NCBI GenBank assembly: GCA_907163375.1
Contig: CAJQUW010007256.1
Location: 124,001-188,000 of the forward strand
Source of the DNA: Prostheceraeus crozeri
Taxonomy: Eukaryota; Platyhelminthes; Polycladida; Euryleptidae
Direction of reading: 5' to 3'
Length of the DNA stretch: 64,000 nucleotides
Shown here piece after piece: positions 22,745 through 34,979 of this stretch (its first letter is position 1; the number at the start of each line of letters is the position of its first letter). Made by a program: the position numbers and the translations under genes. The notes under the pieces were generated by a model. That model worked only from the letters and a program-made list of their open reading frames with translations, was not told the DNA's origin and made no database searches.

Positions 22745-23015
22745 AAAGTGCAAACTGAATCAAAATAATGGCACATGCAGGAACTTATTAAGTGGGCAAA
22801 AAGAAATCTTTAATACCTTACAGTGATAGGAAAAATAGTCGCGCGTCGCTTGCGGATTGCTCTGAATTCCTTCAAAATGCTCCGATCACCACGATTCCTT
22901 CAGATTCGAGGAATTCAGATCATTTCGTAAAAGTTTTCTCGATAATGTAAGGTCCTCCGATCATTTTAAAAAAAGTTAGCAGGCGCACGAAAAAACGTTC
23001 ACAAACTTCTCTGTA
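22745..23015 (-). repeat. Tandem-duplicated repeat E, copy 2
   Basis: Direct copy of 22340-22625, offset by about 405 bp, roughly 80-85% alike by eye. The duplicated unit includes the intervening sequence with the aactgtgtcac/cattttgct words on its boundary, so this is a segmental tandem duplication rather than two independent insertions. Confidence 0.75.
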
Positions 23016-25139
23016 GAACTTAACATCGTCTGTGTCTCTTTGCTGTGTGATCCGGTTGATAACAGTCACTGAAACTTTGCACAATTTGGCGTGTTTAATG
23101 TTGAACTGGCTGCTCATTGTTCGATTGCTATGGCACTTAGTCAGCAGATTGTGCCATTTCATTAACGTTACATGTTCCAATGTTTCCCTTCTAGTCAAAC
23201 GGAAGATGAGATGACCTGTCTAATTCTGTGCTTGAAGCAGTTGGGCAGAAGGGTCCAGACACCTTTGGCCACTTCCACTCCGGCAATTTACAAGTGAACA
23301 GACCAGCGCAAGCGAATTTGGCGTAGGACTAGTCATGAAAAAGCAATGCCTCCCAGTACATGCATGGAGCGGCGTTCACAAAGCTTGATGGAACAAATTC
23401 ATCGGATCGAAGAGTTATTATTTCTCAGCAGTTAACATTTATGGGCCAGGTCTCCGACGCCACGGCGTTCAAAATTTACATTTCTTTGCCGCCTTCATCT
23501 ACATGAATATGATTTTTTTATGTAACTGGCGCATGACTGTGGTGTAGTCTAAAAAAAGAAATGATGCAGTATTCATGAATTCTCCTTGTCAATGCCACTT
23601 TGAATAAGGAGTTGAAAACGGCAGTGGTAGTCATACGGCGCTTTAGTGACCAGAAACTTGCAGTCATATCAACACCGAACAGCGACTTTAATTAACGATT
23701 TGAAATGCCTGAAAAATTGCGAAAATTCAAATTATTTATATGTAACTGAAAGAGTGACCATCAAGTGGTTCAAACCAGTGTTATGTATCCAAAAAGAGTT
23801 TAGATTTGCCTCATCTTCCCTTCAATTTTTTTGACTTAATTTTTGTGTTTAACCTGTCATGAGATAATACCTGTAGATTCTTATTTCACAGTGTAGATGA
23901 CGTCATAGACAAACTTTCTATGTCAGATCTCTATTGGCTCTATCTGTCAAACTTTCAGCATTTAAGTAAACAAAAATTCTGACAGTGAAATTTGAGGAAA
24001 TTTTAGCAAAGAGGTTGCTTTGAGTAAGAAGATATCTATGAAAAAACGTTGCTTCAATGGGTTGCTTCAATTTCCGGTTTTCACCGAGAAATGAAAAATG
24101 AGAAATACGGTTGAAATCATCAATACATCATTGAGCATAGATGCAGTGAAGGAAGAGATTATCAGAATTATGGTTTATTGGAAACCGACATAAACGACCC
24201 AAATTTCTGATAATTACCCCGCCGATGTTGAATATCCTCTCACTAAATCTTCAACATTAATGAATTAACTCTTTCTCACAGCACATTTTGACATGTCGTA
24301 ACATTTCATTTTATAATGTATTGTTTTGTTATCAGCACTTAAATTTGATAAATGATTTATCCTCGAAAAGCTCAAATTTCCTGTCGATAAAAACTCTGCA
24401 TCATTTCTTCTCAGTGCACTGCGTCACAATGCGGACACGGAAGTCCGTATGGTTTTCTGTCTATTAAGAAACAAAGCTGACTTCACTTTCATTTGATTAT
24501 CGGCATCAAACCAAGACAACATTTCATGCGCAATATATAATAATGGCAACCTTGAGAAGAGTGCTTGAAATCTTCCCCTTCAGATATTCTAGATTTAGAC
24601 GAATTCAAATCTAAAGTGATAGAAAGGTGTTCCGCAAATATGTATCAGTTGGAGGGTTGGACCACAGCTGAATAGGCGACTGAAAGTCTGTCAGTTAGCA
24701 AACTCGGTATTTTGCGGCAAGTATCCAGAAATTGAAGTAAATTGATCATCCAATTCCATCCTTCAGAAGAGTCAGTTCTTCAAATCTTTATTGACCAAAA
24801 GTTGCTGGACTTTCTGGAGTTCTCCCTTCCGTAGACACAGGTGCAAAACCGTTGCAAGTCACCCGTTGGAGAAGTTGGATAGATGAAATACGAGGAATGA
24901 TCCTGAAATTTCTATAGAAAATTGTCTTGTTTCATAACAAAAGCTTGAGGGAAGACGAGCCAATAAACCAAATGTGTCTCTCAACAGAGGATCAAAGGCA
25001 AAGAAGTAGAAAATCGAAGAAAAGTGAAGTAGTCGGGGAATATAGCTAAATACGAAGTAATTGTTGCATTCGGAACCCTTTACATGTGGGCATTTAGTCA
25101 CAAATGTCTTCTAGGCCGCTTTACACAATTCAATTAAAA
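23016..25139. other. No recognised feature
   Basis: Nothing named. A minus-strand stretch near 24780-24850 reads TVLHLCLRKGELQKVQQLL, vaguely ankyrin-like, but is too short and isolated to call. Confidence 0.4.
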
Positions 25140-25810
25140 TCAAGAAACTTGTAAAAACTTTTGTAAATGAAATTTACAATGAAGCTTTTTGAAAATTGAT
25201 AAAGAGTCTAATATACGAATGTCAACAGGAAGTGTATTCCAAAGGTAAGACGCTGTAACTGGGAAACATCACCCACCAAAGGTAGGCCAACGATGGAAAA
25301 GAGTTTCCAACACTCTGGTGTCACTCAAGAGCAGACGTCTTCTATTTGGAATTGGAGCAACTTCATTCAGTTTTGAAGATAGGTAGACGGGTGCCGTACC
25401 TTGTAGACAACGGAAGGTAAGAACTCGCAGCCTTTTCTCGATCCGTCCATGGATTGGTAGCCATTTCAGTTCGCGAAGGACAGGTGTAATGTGGCTACGA
25501 TAACTACAGTTGTTGAAGAGAGGGGCGGCCGCATGAATAATCCTCTGAAGTTGATGTAAAGATGAAGATGGCAAGCCGATGTAACATGATACACAATGAT
25601 CAACACTCTTGAGAGTACAAGAGCAACAATCAAAGTTTTCGTGGCAGATGGTGTCAGAAAATGTCGAATTGTTCTAATGCGTCGCATAGCCATAATGCAA
25701 GTCGATGTTGTCCTCGAAATGTTCTGTCGCATCGAAAGTTCAGCATCTATAACTATGTCCAGACAGAGTATACTGGTAACTGGGGCCACATCAGCATAAC
25801 TGAACATGAG
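25140..25810 (-). mobile_element. CR1-like LINE, 3' part
   Basis: On the minus strand, pieces of the reverse-transcriptase C-terminal region follow in order: LDIVIDAELSMRQNISRTTS, AMRRIRTIRHFLTPSATKTL, LQRIIHAAA, SHITPVLRELKWLPIHGRI, VLTFRCLQGTAPVYLSSKL, and finally a LWNTLPVDIR block before the 3' end near 25150. This 'HITPxLxxLxWLPI...YL...LWNSLP' series is diagnostic of CR1/L2/Rex-type LINEs. The frame changes at least twice and the 5' part is missing, so it is a dead 5'-truncated copy. Confidence 0.88.
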
Positions 25811-25917
25811 GTGATAGAAAAGTGAATAAACAGATATGGATGTAAAATGTGATTCTGATCTTCCCGCCGATTTTTTCTCTCTTTATGCATTCACTGAAAA
25901 CAGTGCCAAAACCGACC

Positions 25918-26062
25918 GGCGCTGTAGCCGTGTGGTAGAGTGTTCGCTCTGCGTCCGGGAGACCTTGGTTCAAACCTCGGTCGGGTTCAAACTTACGACT
26001 TCTAGAGTAGGCACACTCTACATTCTTGCTGAACACTTAGCACAAAAAGAATGAGAGTGGGA
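25918..26062 (+). mobile_element. tRNA-headed SINE, family B
   Basis: Starts gctgtagccgtgtggtagag (A box) with B box ggttcaaacctcgg, followed by a unique tail containing ctctacattcttgctgaac and aaagaatgagagtggga. The tail alone recurs at 39186-39262, which shows a dispersed SINE rather than a tRNA gene. Confidence 0.85.
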
Positions 26063-26299
26063 TGAATAACAACTCGGCCATACGGAAGAAAGGCTCCGTG
26101 TACTTTCGAGTAAAAAGAAGCTTCATTTATATCTGTGGAATGTATTATTTCTCTCTCAATATTGGGACGGTGGAGCATCACAATTATACAAAATGCGAAA
26201 TAGCAACTATAGTGTCGTACACTTTTGCGTTTGACTGTGACAAGGCAGGTCGCATGTTTGAAGAAGAGTTTGAAAAGCAGCCGCCATAAACTATCCGAA

Positions 26300-26909
26300 C
26301 ACAATCGCAGTTTATTCGAAAGAAAATCCTCATCTTTTCTTTGAAGACAATGTGGTACATCCTCCTGCGGTCACATATTGGGCTATGGTCACACCACATT
26401 TCAGTGTTGTTTACCAATTACTTGATACTACCATAAATGATGAACGCAAGGAACATAGTATCATGAATCGTCATTACTCCTTTAACCCAAAGAAGACATC
26501 GAAATAAATTATGCCAACAAGACGGTGCTCCGCCACACTTTGCCAGTGAAGTGCGAGAAACTTTGAATCGTCATAATATGAAAGATCGTTGGTTGTCGAT
26601 CGAGCAACTCTGTGGCCCCTAACAGTTCAGATCTTTCAATGGGAACAGAGAAACTCATTACACAAACCTCCGAGAACAGCAACAGTTGATCAATTGAAAG
26701 ATCGGTAGACCGGTCTTATGGACAACATTGATTCTTTCTTACGAAGATGCAAATTGTCCATCGAATGCGAAGGAGAACAGATGGAACTTATTCTGTAAAT
26801 ACAATTTTCGAACAAGTCTGCTCAAATGAACGTGTAATAAGGAATTTGTATCTTATATTTCAAAAGTAAAAATGGAAGAAAAATCGTCGGGAAGGTCAGA
26901 ATCACCCTG
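26300..26909 (+). mobile_element. Tc1/mariner-superfamily relic
   Basis: Translated fragments in order: ENPHLFFEDNVVHPPAVTYW (about 26322-26380), a second-strand block with DERKEHSIMNRHY, then after a frame change QQDGAPPHFASEVRETLNRH (about 26517), RWLS, and a C-terminal block IDSFLRRCQLSIECEGEQME. QQDGAPPH contains the second catalytic Asp of IS630/Tc1/mariner transposases; the 'WPPRSPDL' block is eroded. The right end gtcagaatcaccctg is followed by TA (26910-26911), a mariner-type terminus. The 5' half and left end are missing. Several frame breaks; inactive. Confidence 0.82.
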
Positions 26910-26911
26910 TA

Positions 26912-27639
26912 TAATAACTAAGTCAGACATGGTAACTATAAACTCAAAACGATAACAATGGAAATAACAAAGAAGATACTATCAAAATCTAAGATAACAA
27001 AAAAAGGTAAAAACTTCTTGCTCGCCTCACAGACAAACTCTCTTTTGGCCTACTTTTACCAACTAAAGCCTGCTGCATCAGCTGAATGAGAGGATGTATT
27101 CGGAAGGCTTCTCCACTGCTGAGACTGGTGCGAAGTTAGGGGCGACTTTCATTATATTTTTCCTTTATATATCAACAACTGTTCAGTATTCTGTCAGCCA
27201 CTGCGCGCGTGGAACTTGCTCGTCTGAGTTTGCGTGTTTGGGTTGTTTGAGCAAGTCATGAGAGAAATATTTAAGGCCGACTAAAGGAGATTTTGATTAA
27301 ATTCAAAATTTAGAATTTTCGTTTCCATTTACTTAAATAAAATCCAATTAAGATCTGAATTCAAATCTGAATATTGTTTTATACAGACAGACATGAAATC
27401 TCATCCAATTTCCAAAACTTTGAACTTCTAATTTCGGATTGCTCATCATGGTAAAAATATATACAGGCAAGAAAACAGTAAAAGCATTAAACGAATTTTA
27501 ATCAACAACGATCAGTGATATTGCACAATTAGATATCGACGGCGCCATTCTACAGTTGCAATTATCTTATAATTCTTGGACCAATGTCAACAAATCACCT
27601 TTATTGACTATTCTATGTCAGTACAATCCATAGAAATTA
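26912..27639. other. No recognised feature
   Basis: Nothing supported; AT-rich sequence without terminal repeats or domains. Confidence 0.45.
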
Positions 27640-27740
27640 ACAATACCATAGAATTCATGTGCCATCATTGTACATAAGCAAGATATCAAACTTCCATTCT
27701 AGTTTTCTATGATCTACTTCTATGGTACAATCTATCGCAC
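27640..27740. repeat. Dispersed repeat F, copy 1
   Basis: About 100 bp closely matching 41835-41935 in the same orientation: caccatcattgtacataag (here gccatcattg...), agatatcaaacttccattct, then cacttctatg/ctacttctatg. Family unknown. Confidence 0.75.
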
Positions 27741-28039
27741 AATGTCAGAATTACGACTGTCCAGGAACTAGAGAGCAGACTCGGCTTGCCTTCATCTCAG
27801 CTAATATTGAATGCTTTTGATGGTGAGCTGCAGAAGCTCTGAGGCAACGACTCCTTTGTCAAGTTCAACAGTTCCAGAACGAACACAGACGGTTGGTGAA
27901 CTCCTCCACCTCTTTGGAAGAGCAAATCCGCGAAACTCGCAGGGGTTGTTCATAATCTTAACTTTTCTTTAATTTTAACTTCTTGTGACTTCGCTCGTCT
28001 TCCCAAGGCTTGAGTGCTGAATTTCCGTTCTTTGTGGTC

Positions 28040-28530
28040 TGCCGTGCCCGCCTTCAAGCGGTGAAAAATGCCTTAGCTCGCCTGGTTTTCGGTCTCCCTA
28101 GACACACTCACATCACACCAGCATTGAAAAACTTGAGATGGCTGTCAATAAGATCCTTAATCGATCTACGTCTCGTCACCCTCGCATTCAAATGCACACA
28201 TGGTATTGCTCCTGAATCCCTCAGTGAGCTGCTTGTTCCTGTCAGCTCACTTGCACATCGCTCTCGCCTCAGATCCACTTCTACGAACTCGCTTGTTGTG
28301 CCAAGAACACGTCTAATATCGGTCGCCAATAGACTCTTCTCCGTAAAAGGTTTTTCCGTCTTCTGTCACCTCTCAAGGAACTCCAAGGCCATTCAAAGTC
28401 ACTGCTAAAGACTCTTTTCTCACGTGAATGACTGCTGCTGCTGCGTTTTTTAACGTTTTGTGCAAAGGCCTTGAAGTTTTGTGAAAACACATGCCTTTTA
28501 TAATAAAATTCGTCATTCAATTCAATTTTG
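28040..28530 (+). mobile_element. CR1-like LINE, 3' end
   Basis: Encodes LQAVKNALARLVFGLPRHTH, ITPALKNLRWLSIRSLIDLR, LVTLAFKCTHGIAPESLSEL, RLRSTSTNSLVVPRTRL and NRLFSVKG, the C-terminal end of a CR1/L2-type reverse transcriptase. A 3' untranslated part with attcgtcattcaattcaat closes the copy. It differs from the copy at 25140-25810, so two subfamilies are present. 5'-truncated. Confidence 0.85.
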
Positions 28531-28754
28531 CTTTTCAACTTGAAGTCAATAAATCATTGAGGGAGACATGTCCTGAATAATGAAAAACTACCTCTTGTTG
28601 GCGGTACCTTGGATGAATGATAATAACTGATGCAGATATTCCTTGCGTGCGGCGTGCAATTATGAAAAGTACAATATTAATCGCAAGTGATGACAAAAAT
28701 CATCAGCAAAAATTGCTAAAACAAGGAAAAAGTAAAATTGAAATTCACTTTTTC

Positions 28755-29010
28755 AGGACTTATCATTTTTTAGAAATGTGGAAAACGTCATGACATGGAA
28801 AGTAGAGGGAAGAAGAAGAAAAGGTCGACATCGGAAGACATGGAGTGACTCTGTTGCCGCTGATCTCAAGCAGAATGGTCTCAAACCGGATGACGCCAAC
28901 GATCGTCAACGCCGGCGCTCTGCGATCCACAGCATTGGGAAAAATCGTCCAACCCTGCGAAGTCGGAGAAAACGGATACGTATAATAAGTAAAACAAAAT
29001 CTTTGCAGTT
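28755..29010 (+). mobile_element. LINE reverse-transcriptase C-terminal fragment
   Basis: Reads WKVEGRRRKGRHRKTWSDSV, AADLKQNGLKPDDANDRQRR and RSAIHS. The 'GxRxRGRxxxxWxDxVxxDLxxxGLxxxDAxDRxxWRxAI' pattern is the C-terminus of RTE/nimb-type LINE polymerases. Only this end is present. Confidence 0.75.
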
Positions 29011-29184
29011 ACATTTTGCAGTGGTCTGTCAGACATGTTTATACCGTGAGAAAGTGCAACAACTACTGATTAAATTGACAGAAGAGTACGAATACCTCTC
29101 AAAAATTTCTTCATTCACGCTCGCACTTTCTTTGCTACATAATTTTGAATCGGTTTTGGCCAGACATTTGAATATGCATATTCT

Positions 29185-29308
29185 AAAAGAGCCAAATTGT
29201 TTTATGGTAAAATATTTGATTATGAGAATATAGATAGCTGCGCTGGTGGCAGCCGAAATATCGCGACCAATAATCAAATATTTTTACCATAAAAAAATTT
29301 GGCTCTTT
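29185..29308. repeat. Hairpin palindrome 3
   Basis: Arms of about 38 bp with two or so mismatches: aaagagccaaattgttttat...atttgattat, and its complement ataatcaaat...atttggctcttt. The loop holds a smaller hairpin (gctgcgctggtggcagc). Same design as 21090 and 21287. Confidence 0.8.
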
Positions 29309-29683
29309 CCAAAATATTTATATTTCTTTGCTACAATAGTTCATGACGCAGCTTTTTGTACAGTTAAGGCGGAGACCGGCTCATTGAGACTATTTCTCCG
29401 AAATATTCCCTTCAAGCTGAGAATAATCATTACAATCACAGCGAAACTCATGCAGCAACGTGATGTCGTCTTCGTATTTTGGTTTCAGATCGTCGACAAA
29501 CACATCGTAAATTGTATTCCACTAATTGTCAATGGTGCTGTGAATTATTGAATCAATCACACTTTCGTAGACATTGGATATATTTGGCAAATCTTGGCAA
29601 CAATTGTTGTTCAGATATTTAGTGGAAAACTTAATTCTCCAACTCATGCGGTTGATTTCTTCCCCTCCTAATCGACTGATCAT

Positions 29684-29980
29684 AATTCGCCTGTTGTCTG
29701 TCGAACCGTCGTATGACCAAAATTTCGATTTTGAGATTTTTACATCATCTTGACCAAAATTTCGTGAATTTTCTGAATTTCAAGATGTCGAGTTTGAATT
29801 TTCAGCCGTTTCGACGGTATGGCCACATCAATATCGTCGTATAACTGTTGAGAGACAAATTCTGTCTGTCGAACCGACGTATAACTTATACGACACTTCG
29901 ACAGACAGATTTTCGCATTATTGAGTGTCGTATAACTGATACGACAGTTCGACAGAAATATATTGTGTTTGAACAATGAT
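29684..29980. repeat. Left terminal and subterminal motif cluster
   Basis: The terminal copy is tgtctgtcgaaccgtcgtat (29695-29714). Inside, at about 29860-29915, ctgtctgtcgaaccgacgta faces its inverted partner tacgacacttcgacagacag, a small palindrome. A further inverted copy, atacgacagttcgacag, lies near 29937-29955. These are the likely transposase-binding sites. Confidence 0.8.
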
Positions 29981-30888
29981 ACGACGCCGTTTTGCAACCT
30001 AGTGGGAATGTAATATATAATGATATTGAATGCTGCTGTTTATTATAAGATATCAATAAACCCACGTTATTTACTGAAATATTGCATAAAAAATACAGTA
30101 GTGAACATGTCTGTTGGATCACCTGAAAATAAAATCACTTATAGGTTGCTGATCAATCCATCCTAATTCGTTCTATTCATGACGCGAGTGCCATGAGCTG
30201 AACAAACGTTTGCAGTATTTCTGCGTTTTTGCCATCTTTTCATCAACCAATATTCAGCTTTTCCCGTTTTCATTGTGTGTGATGATGACTCAGATGATCA
30301 TCATTGAATACAATGCGTCATGCTGACTCATTGTGATCAATGAACACACACCGTGCGGCCATCGAATTCAGTTACAACGATCAGAGTCATTCGACAGCAG
30401 CAGTGCTGCTCAATATCGTCGAAGAATGTGTGTAGTTAATGCCGAGTGACATCCGCATAATCCACAAGAATCCAATCTCTGTTCATCGTGCAATTTATTT
30501 TCAGAAACACTGCCGATTATAATCGACGTTTGATTCGCGCTGCCTACAGATTCGCTTGTGTGTATCCTTCGTCAGTAGCCTAACATTCGTGTTTTGGACT
30601 ATATCTAAGTATTACCACGAGAAGTACATGTACGTGGGTTATTCAGTTACTTTAAAGTTTCAGTATTACTTTCCCCGCGTCTAGACTGTGTTAGGGAAAG
30701 GGTAACTATAATCAACAAGATCAGTCATGTGTGATACGTACCTTTATTTTATTGTTTAGGGACAGCGATAAGTCTAACCTTATTTTCCTTATCACAGTCT
30801 TGGTATTGGAATAGGGGGTTAGGGTTTAAGTAATTATGCCAATTATTTTCATATGTAGCATAAATGATACAACAGGTCAGCTGTAAAT

Positions 30889-31628
30889 TTATTTTTTATT
30901 TTTTTTATTTTAACAACCCCTTTCTCCCATATAAATGGGGTAGGGGGGATTCATACAAACAAGATAAAAAGGAGACAGTTCATATACATCATAAAATTCA
31001 TGGAAACACAAACTAGCTACAGTCCACAAACCATCAAGGTAACACCACATGAAACGATATCAGGAAACACAGTCAAGTAAAATGTCAGCAGCTCCATACT
31101 TCAACCACATTGTGCACAGTTCTCCGCCATACGACTCTGTCTTCTGCGTCGCTTCTCCAACCTTCCTCCGCCTTCTGGAAATCTCTTTTGACACAGTCAC
31201 TCCAACGAATTCTCGGTTTTCCTCTTCTTCGCACACTCATTTCTTGCTCCATTCGCCTGGGTAGCCTCTGCTCATTCATTCTTGCCAGATGTCCGGCCCA
31301 AGATAGTCTCTTTCCCACAATCTTCTGAGTCATCTTTCGTTTCAGTCCGACTTCGAGTCTCATTTCTGCAAGTTTTCTTCTGTCAACCAACTTCACTCCA
31401 CACAACCTCCTCAGCCAATTGTTCTCACACACTTGCAGTCTATCTTGCTGATCTTTGGTGAGCGCCATTGTTTCCGGACCATATGTGACTGCTGGAATTA
31501 CACACACCTCTAACACTTTCCGTCTGATATCTTTGCTGATCCTTCTGTCTCCCAACACTCTGCCACTTTCTGATAGGCTCCGACCCCTGCTCTAATTCTC
31601 CTATTCACTTCCATTTCGCTCCATTCAA
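30889..31628 (-). mobile_element. 5'-truncated LINE inserted in the large transposon
   Basis: The minus strand from about 31620 encodes KVLEVCVIPAVTYGPETMAL, QQDRLQVCENNWLRRLCGV, KRLSWAGHLARMNEQRLPRR and a RRRGKPRIRWSDCVKRDFQ block, the C-terminal end of a LINE polymerase (the VIPxxxYGxETWxL...RRxxGxxxxxR pattern). The 3' end is marked by the A-rich tail (T-run on plus strand, 30889-30912). A 7-bp duplication tgtaaat flanks it at 30882-30888 and 31629-31635. It interrupts the transposon at 29684-35205 and so is younger. Frame largely open for 157 codons. Confidence 0.87.
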
Positions 31629-32644
31629 TGTAAATGATAATACAAAATGATGCAACAGAAATACATCGTTCTCTTTCACTGTTTCATGTACGGGTACAGG
31701 AGAGGGCTCGCACGATTACGCTACAACATCTTGGATGCATATTTAGCATATTTTATAATTTTCCTTAAAAAACTTCATAATTTTTATTATCTTGTTACAG
31801 CAATCTGCTGCAGCACAAAAGTATATTATAATTTTTTATGAAATTTCATCTTCGCCTTCTGCGTTTGCTTTGCAAAAATCTACTTTAGTTTACCATACGC
31901 GAAAAATTCTATTTTTATTCTGTCACTGCAACATAATGGCCCGTATGAATAAAAAGCGTATCAAAGTGTACCGGAAGTGTTTCACTTGAAAAATGACTCG
32001 AAGAACTTGCAGCAGAATCTATGATTTTACAACTTGAGGTGTGGAATATCATGAAGTCAGTCATAGCCTTCTTTGTTGAACAGCTATCCAGCCAGTTCAA
32101 TGATCAATAGTTGGAAAAGCATGAACGCTGCTTTTTCTTCAATCCCTAGATTGCGTAGTTCTCTATGTTTCCTTCCTCCAATGAGTGAATTCATTTGTAC
32201 ATGTATATTGCACAGAGAAACTTCCTTACAGTCGTTATTCCGGATTCCCACATTTCTACCCATATCCACTGAAATTCTGTGCAATCAACCAAAGGAATCA
32301 ACAACTTAGCTTTTTTGTCTATGGCCGACTTCATGAAGACCTCAAGTTGTAGATGCATAGATTGCTCGGTGAAGATTTTCTGATCGATATTTCATGAACT
32401 GGATTTTTGTCATGGACATCGGGTTTTTATTCATATGGGCCATTATTTTGCTTTATACTCTAGTGTACATAGTGCTCGAGAAGTTAAGACGTCATAGAGA
32501 CAGCATAGCAATGCAGACTAAGTTCATAATGTCTCAATAAGTCTATTAAAAGTCCAAACGGAATTCCCTCTTTTTGATGACGTATCTGAATTTCAAGGAG
32601 CAGACTTTCTCTCAAATTCACTGCAGGATTCCTTCACGCAGCTA

Positions 32645-34479
32645 TTGGGGTCAATGGAAGACATCGTCTTCACGTCTCATTCCCTTGAAGTGCAGTCAAA
32701 ATCCATTGAGCTGGAAAGCTTCCCAGATGCTGATGTCCCGTCCTTTGTCACAACAGCGTTGGCACTTGTCTCGAATTATGCTGAAACTTCGACGGACCAA
32801 CAGGATCCAGAAAATACACCTACTGCAACGAACCCACATGATGCAGAAAACGGCTCTTTGACTCCAACGAGTCAACTTGTTCCAGAATATTTTCATCTTG
32901 ACGCTCCCCCACCTGAAGAATCACCGTTTGAGCCTCCCTCTTCGAATACTTCGAACAGAAAAGGAACAGTAATAAAGAGGAAAAGAAATGCAGGCAAGCA
33001 ATATGAGTAAGAGAAGACAAAGAATGTGAAGCTGGCGGCCAGCATCGATGCACCATGTTCAGAGAATTCAAGGTGTACATCGAGAAATCTCCAATGCAGG
33101 GATGTTACTAGTGAACAGCGTCAGGCAATATTCAATGCCTATTACTCACTACCAAATTTGGACGCAAAGCGGAGCTACTTAAACCTGAATATCACACAGG
33201 AGGATTGTGAAAATCGTACGGGCATGCGAAGAGTACACACGAATCGGTAATTTCTGACTGCTGATGGACGTCGAAAAGCAGTCTGCAAGATGTTCCTTTC
33301 AACCTTAGGAATCTCTGAACGGCAGGTCAACACATTGTTCAAGAAGAGGGATTCTGAAGGAGTGGTAGAAGGCGAAGGTAGAGGAGGATTTCTGGGAATC
33401 AGAGCGATAGCCGCAGTTAAAGAAACAGATCGCATTTTGGCCCACATCAATCGATTCCCTCGAATTGAGTCTCATTATAAGAGAAAGGACACCACCCGAA
33501 ATTTTCTTTCTCCTGACTTGACTGTGACAAAAATGTATCTCATGTACAAAGCAGAAAATGAGGAGACGGACGTGGCATCGTACGAAAAATACTTCAGAAT
33601 TTTCAAGTGCCGAAGAAAGATTAATGTGGATTGTGTCTCACTGTCAGAGAAGTTCCAGGTGTCAGTGACGCGCTTCGAGAAAAGTATGAGGACCACATAG
33701 CACAGAAGGAAAAGACAAGATCTGACAAGGAAGCGAGCAAATTGGAAGCCAGTGTAAATGATATATCCATGCAGCATTCGCATTTGATTTGGAACAGGTG
33801 ATTTTTCTCCCTCAGTCTAATCGATCAGAGATTTTCTACAAACGCAGATTGAGCAATTACAACTTTACCACCTACAATGTCCATTCAAAGGATGCTTGGG
33901 CCTTTGTTTGGCATGAATGTGTTGCCGGACGAGGCGCGAACGAGATCGCTTCATGTGTTCATCAATATCTGTCACAGCTCGATTCTTGTGGGACGCAGAC
34001 GGTGGATATGTTTTGTGACGGGTGCTCAGACCAAAACAAAGACTCAATTTTACCGGCCATGATGCTATACGTCATAGAGAATGCGGAGAACATAAAAAAG
34101 AATTTGTCTGACAATCATGGTGCCGCATCACAGCCAAGATGAGAATGACTGCATCCATTCATGTGTTGAGCGTGCACTTAGACAAGCTGGAGAGCTGTCA
34201 GTTCCTGCGCAGTTGGTTTCCATCATCCGATGCTCCAGAAGACAACCACTGCATGTCATTGAGATAACAACCGAGATGGTGCTGGACTGGCAGAGGCTTT
34301 CACAGAAGTTAGGAGTTCTGCGCATTCGGACCAGTGAGCTGGGGGAGCAAGTGAACTGGAAAAGAATGGCCCAGATAGAAGTGAGGAAAGGCGAAGAGCG
34401 AAAGCTGTTCTTCAAGACCTCGCATCTGTCAGAAGATTTCGACGCTATCGACCTCAGCAAGAATCGTCGATCACAGTGA
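32645..34479 (+). pseudogene. Transposase of the 5.5-kb element, decayed
   Basis: Starts MGSMEDIVFTSHS, an acidic, Ser/Pro-rich N-terminus to ~115, then a basic KRKRNAGKQYE. A Cys cluster (PCSENSRCTSRNLQC, ~140) and EQRQAIFNAYYSL follow, then VCKMFLSTLGISERQVNTLF (~212), FPRIESHYKRKDTTRNFL (~270), FDLEQVIFLPQSNRSEIFYK, NYNFTTYN, RGANEIASC and VDMFCDGCSDQNKD, then HHSQDENDCIHSCVERA. The Asp in FDLEQV, the Asp in FCDGCSDQN and the acidic DEND..E block are good candidates for a DDE/D catalytic triad of an RNase H-fold transposase. The family is a multi-copy 'uncharacterized protein' of many invertebrate gene sets. There are two in-frame stops (33008, 33248) and frame changes near 33700-33790 and 34110; it is inactive. 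Confidence 0.85.
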
Positions 34480-34850
34480 GTTCCTTTCGACTTGCCCAGT
34501 CCATCACGAAACCAGCCACCAGTGATGACGTCAGCGAAGCATCAAGATTTGATGTCTCTGTGCAGCGGAGACATTCCTGGCATTCGTCATCCGGATCACA
34601 GAAACTTTTACTCTAGCCTGCCTCATTCGTCCTGAGGATTCTGTTAGAGATTTTTCGGAGTCCTGCCTGAGATAGTTTATGCAATGATAATATAAAATTT
34701 CATCACAGTTGGATTAAGCATTTTGTTTTATTTTCCTACACGTGTAGGCCATAGAGTAAAGTACTGGTGTAGGCCTACTGGGCTGAGAGTTAAACAGGAA
34801 GCTTGAATGATATTCACAGTCGTAAGATTGTACATGTAGTATGAGATGTC

Positions 34851-34979
34851 TCTGTCTGTCGAGGTGTCGTATGAGTGTAGTATCAGATTCAGTGAATGAT
34901 TTCTGTCTGTCGAAGTGTCGTATGAGTGTAGTATCAGATTCAGTGAATGATTTCTGTCTGTCAAAGTGTCGTATGAGTT
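34851..34979 (+). repeat. Right subterminal array, 51-bp units
   Basis: Two and a half direct copies of a 51-bp unit, each starting tctgtctgtcgaagtgtcgt and continuing through gtagtatcagattcagtg. The start is the same motif as in the terminal repeats, so this is part of the transposon's right-end recognition region. Confidence 0.85.

Noticed and set aside
24780-24850. Ankyrin-like reading TVLHLCLRKGELQKVQQLL
   Set aside because: One short match with no neighbouring repeats, splice signals or sister copies.
25918-25990. Functional tRNA gene
   Set aside because: A and B boxes are good, but the acceptor ends do not pair and a family-specific SINE tail follows.
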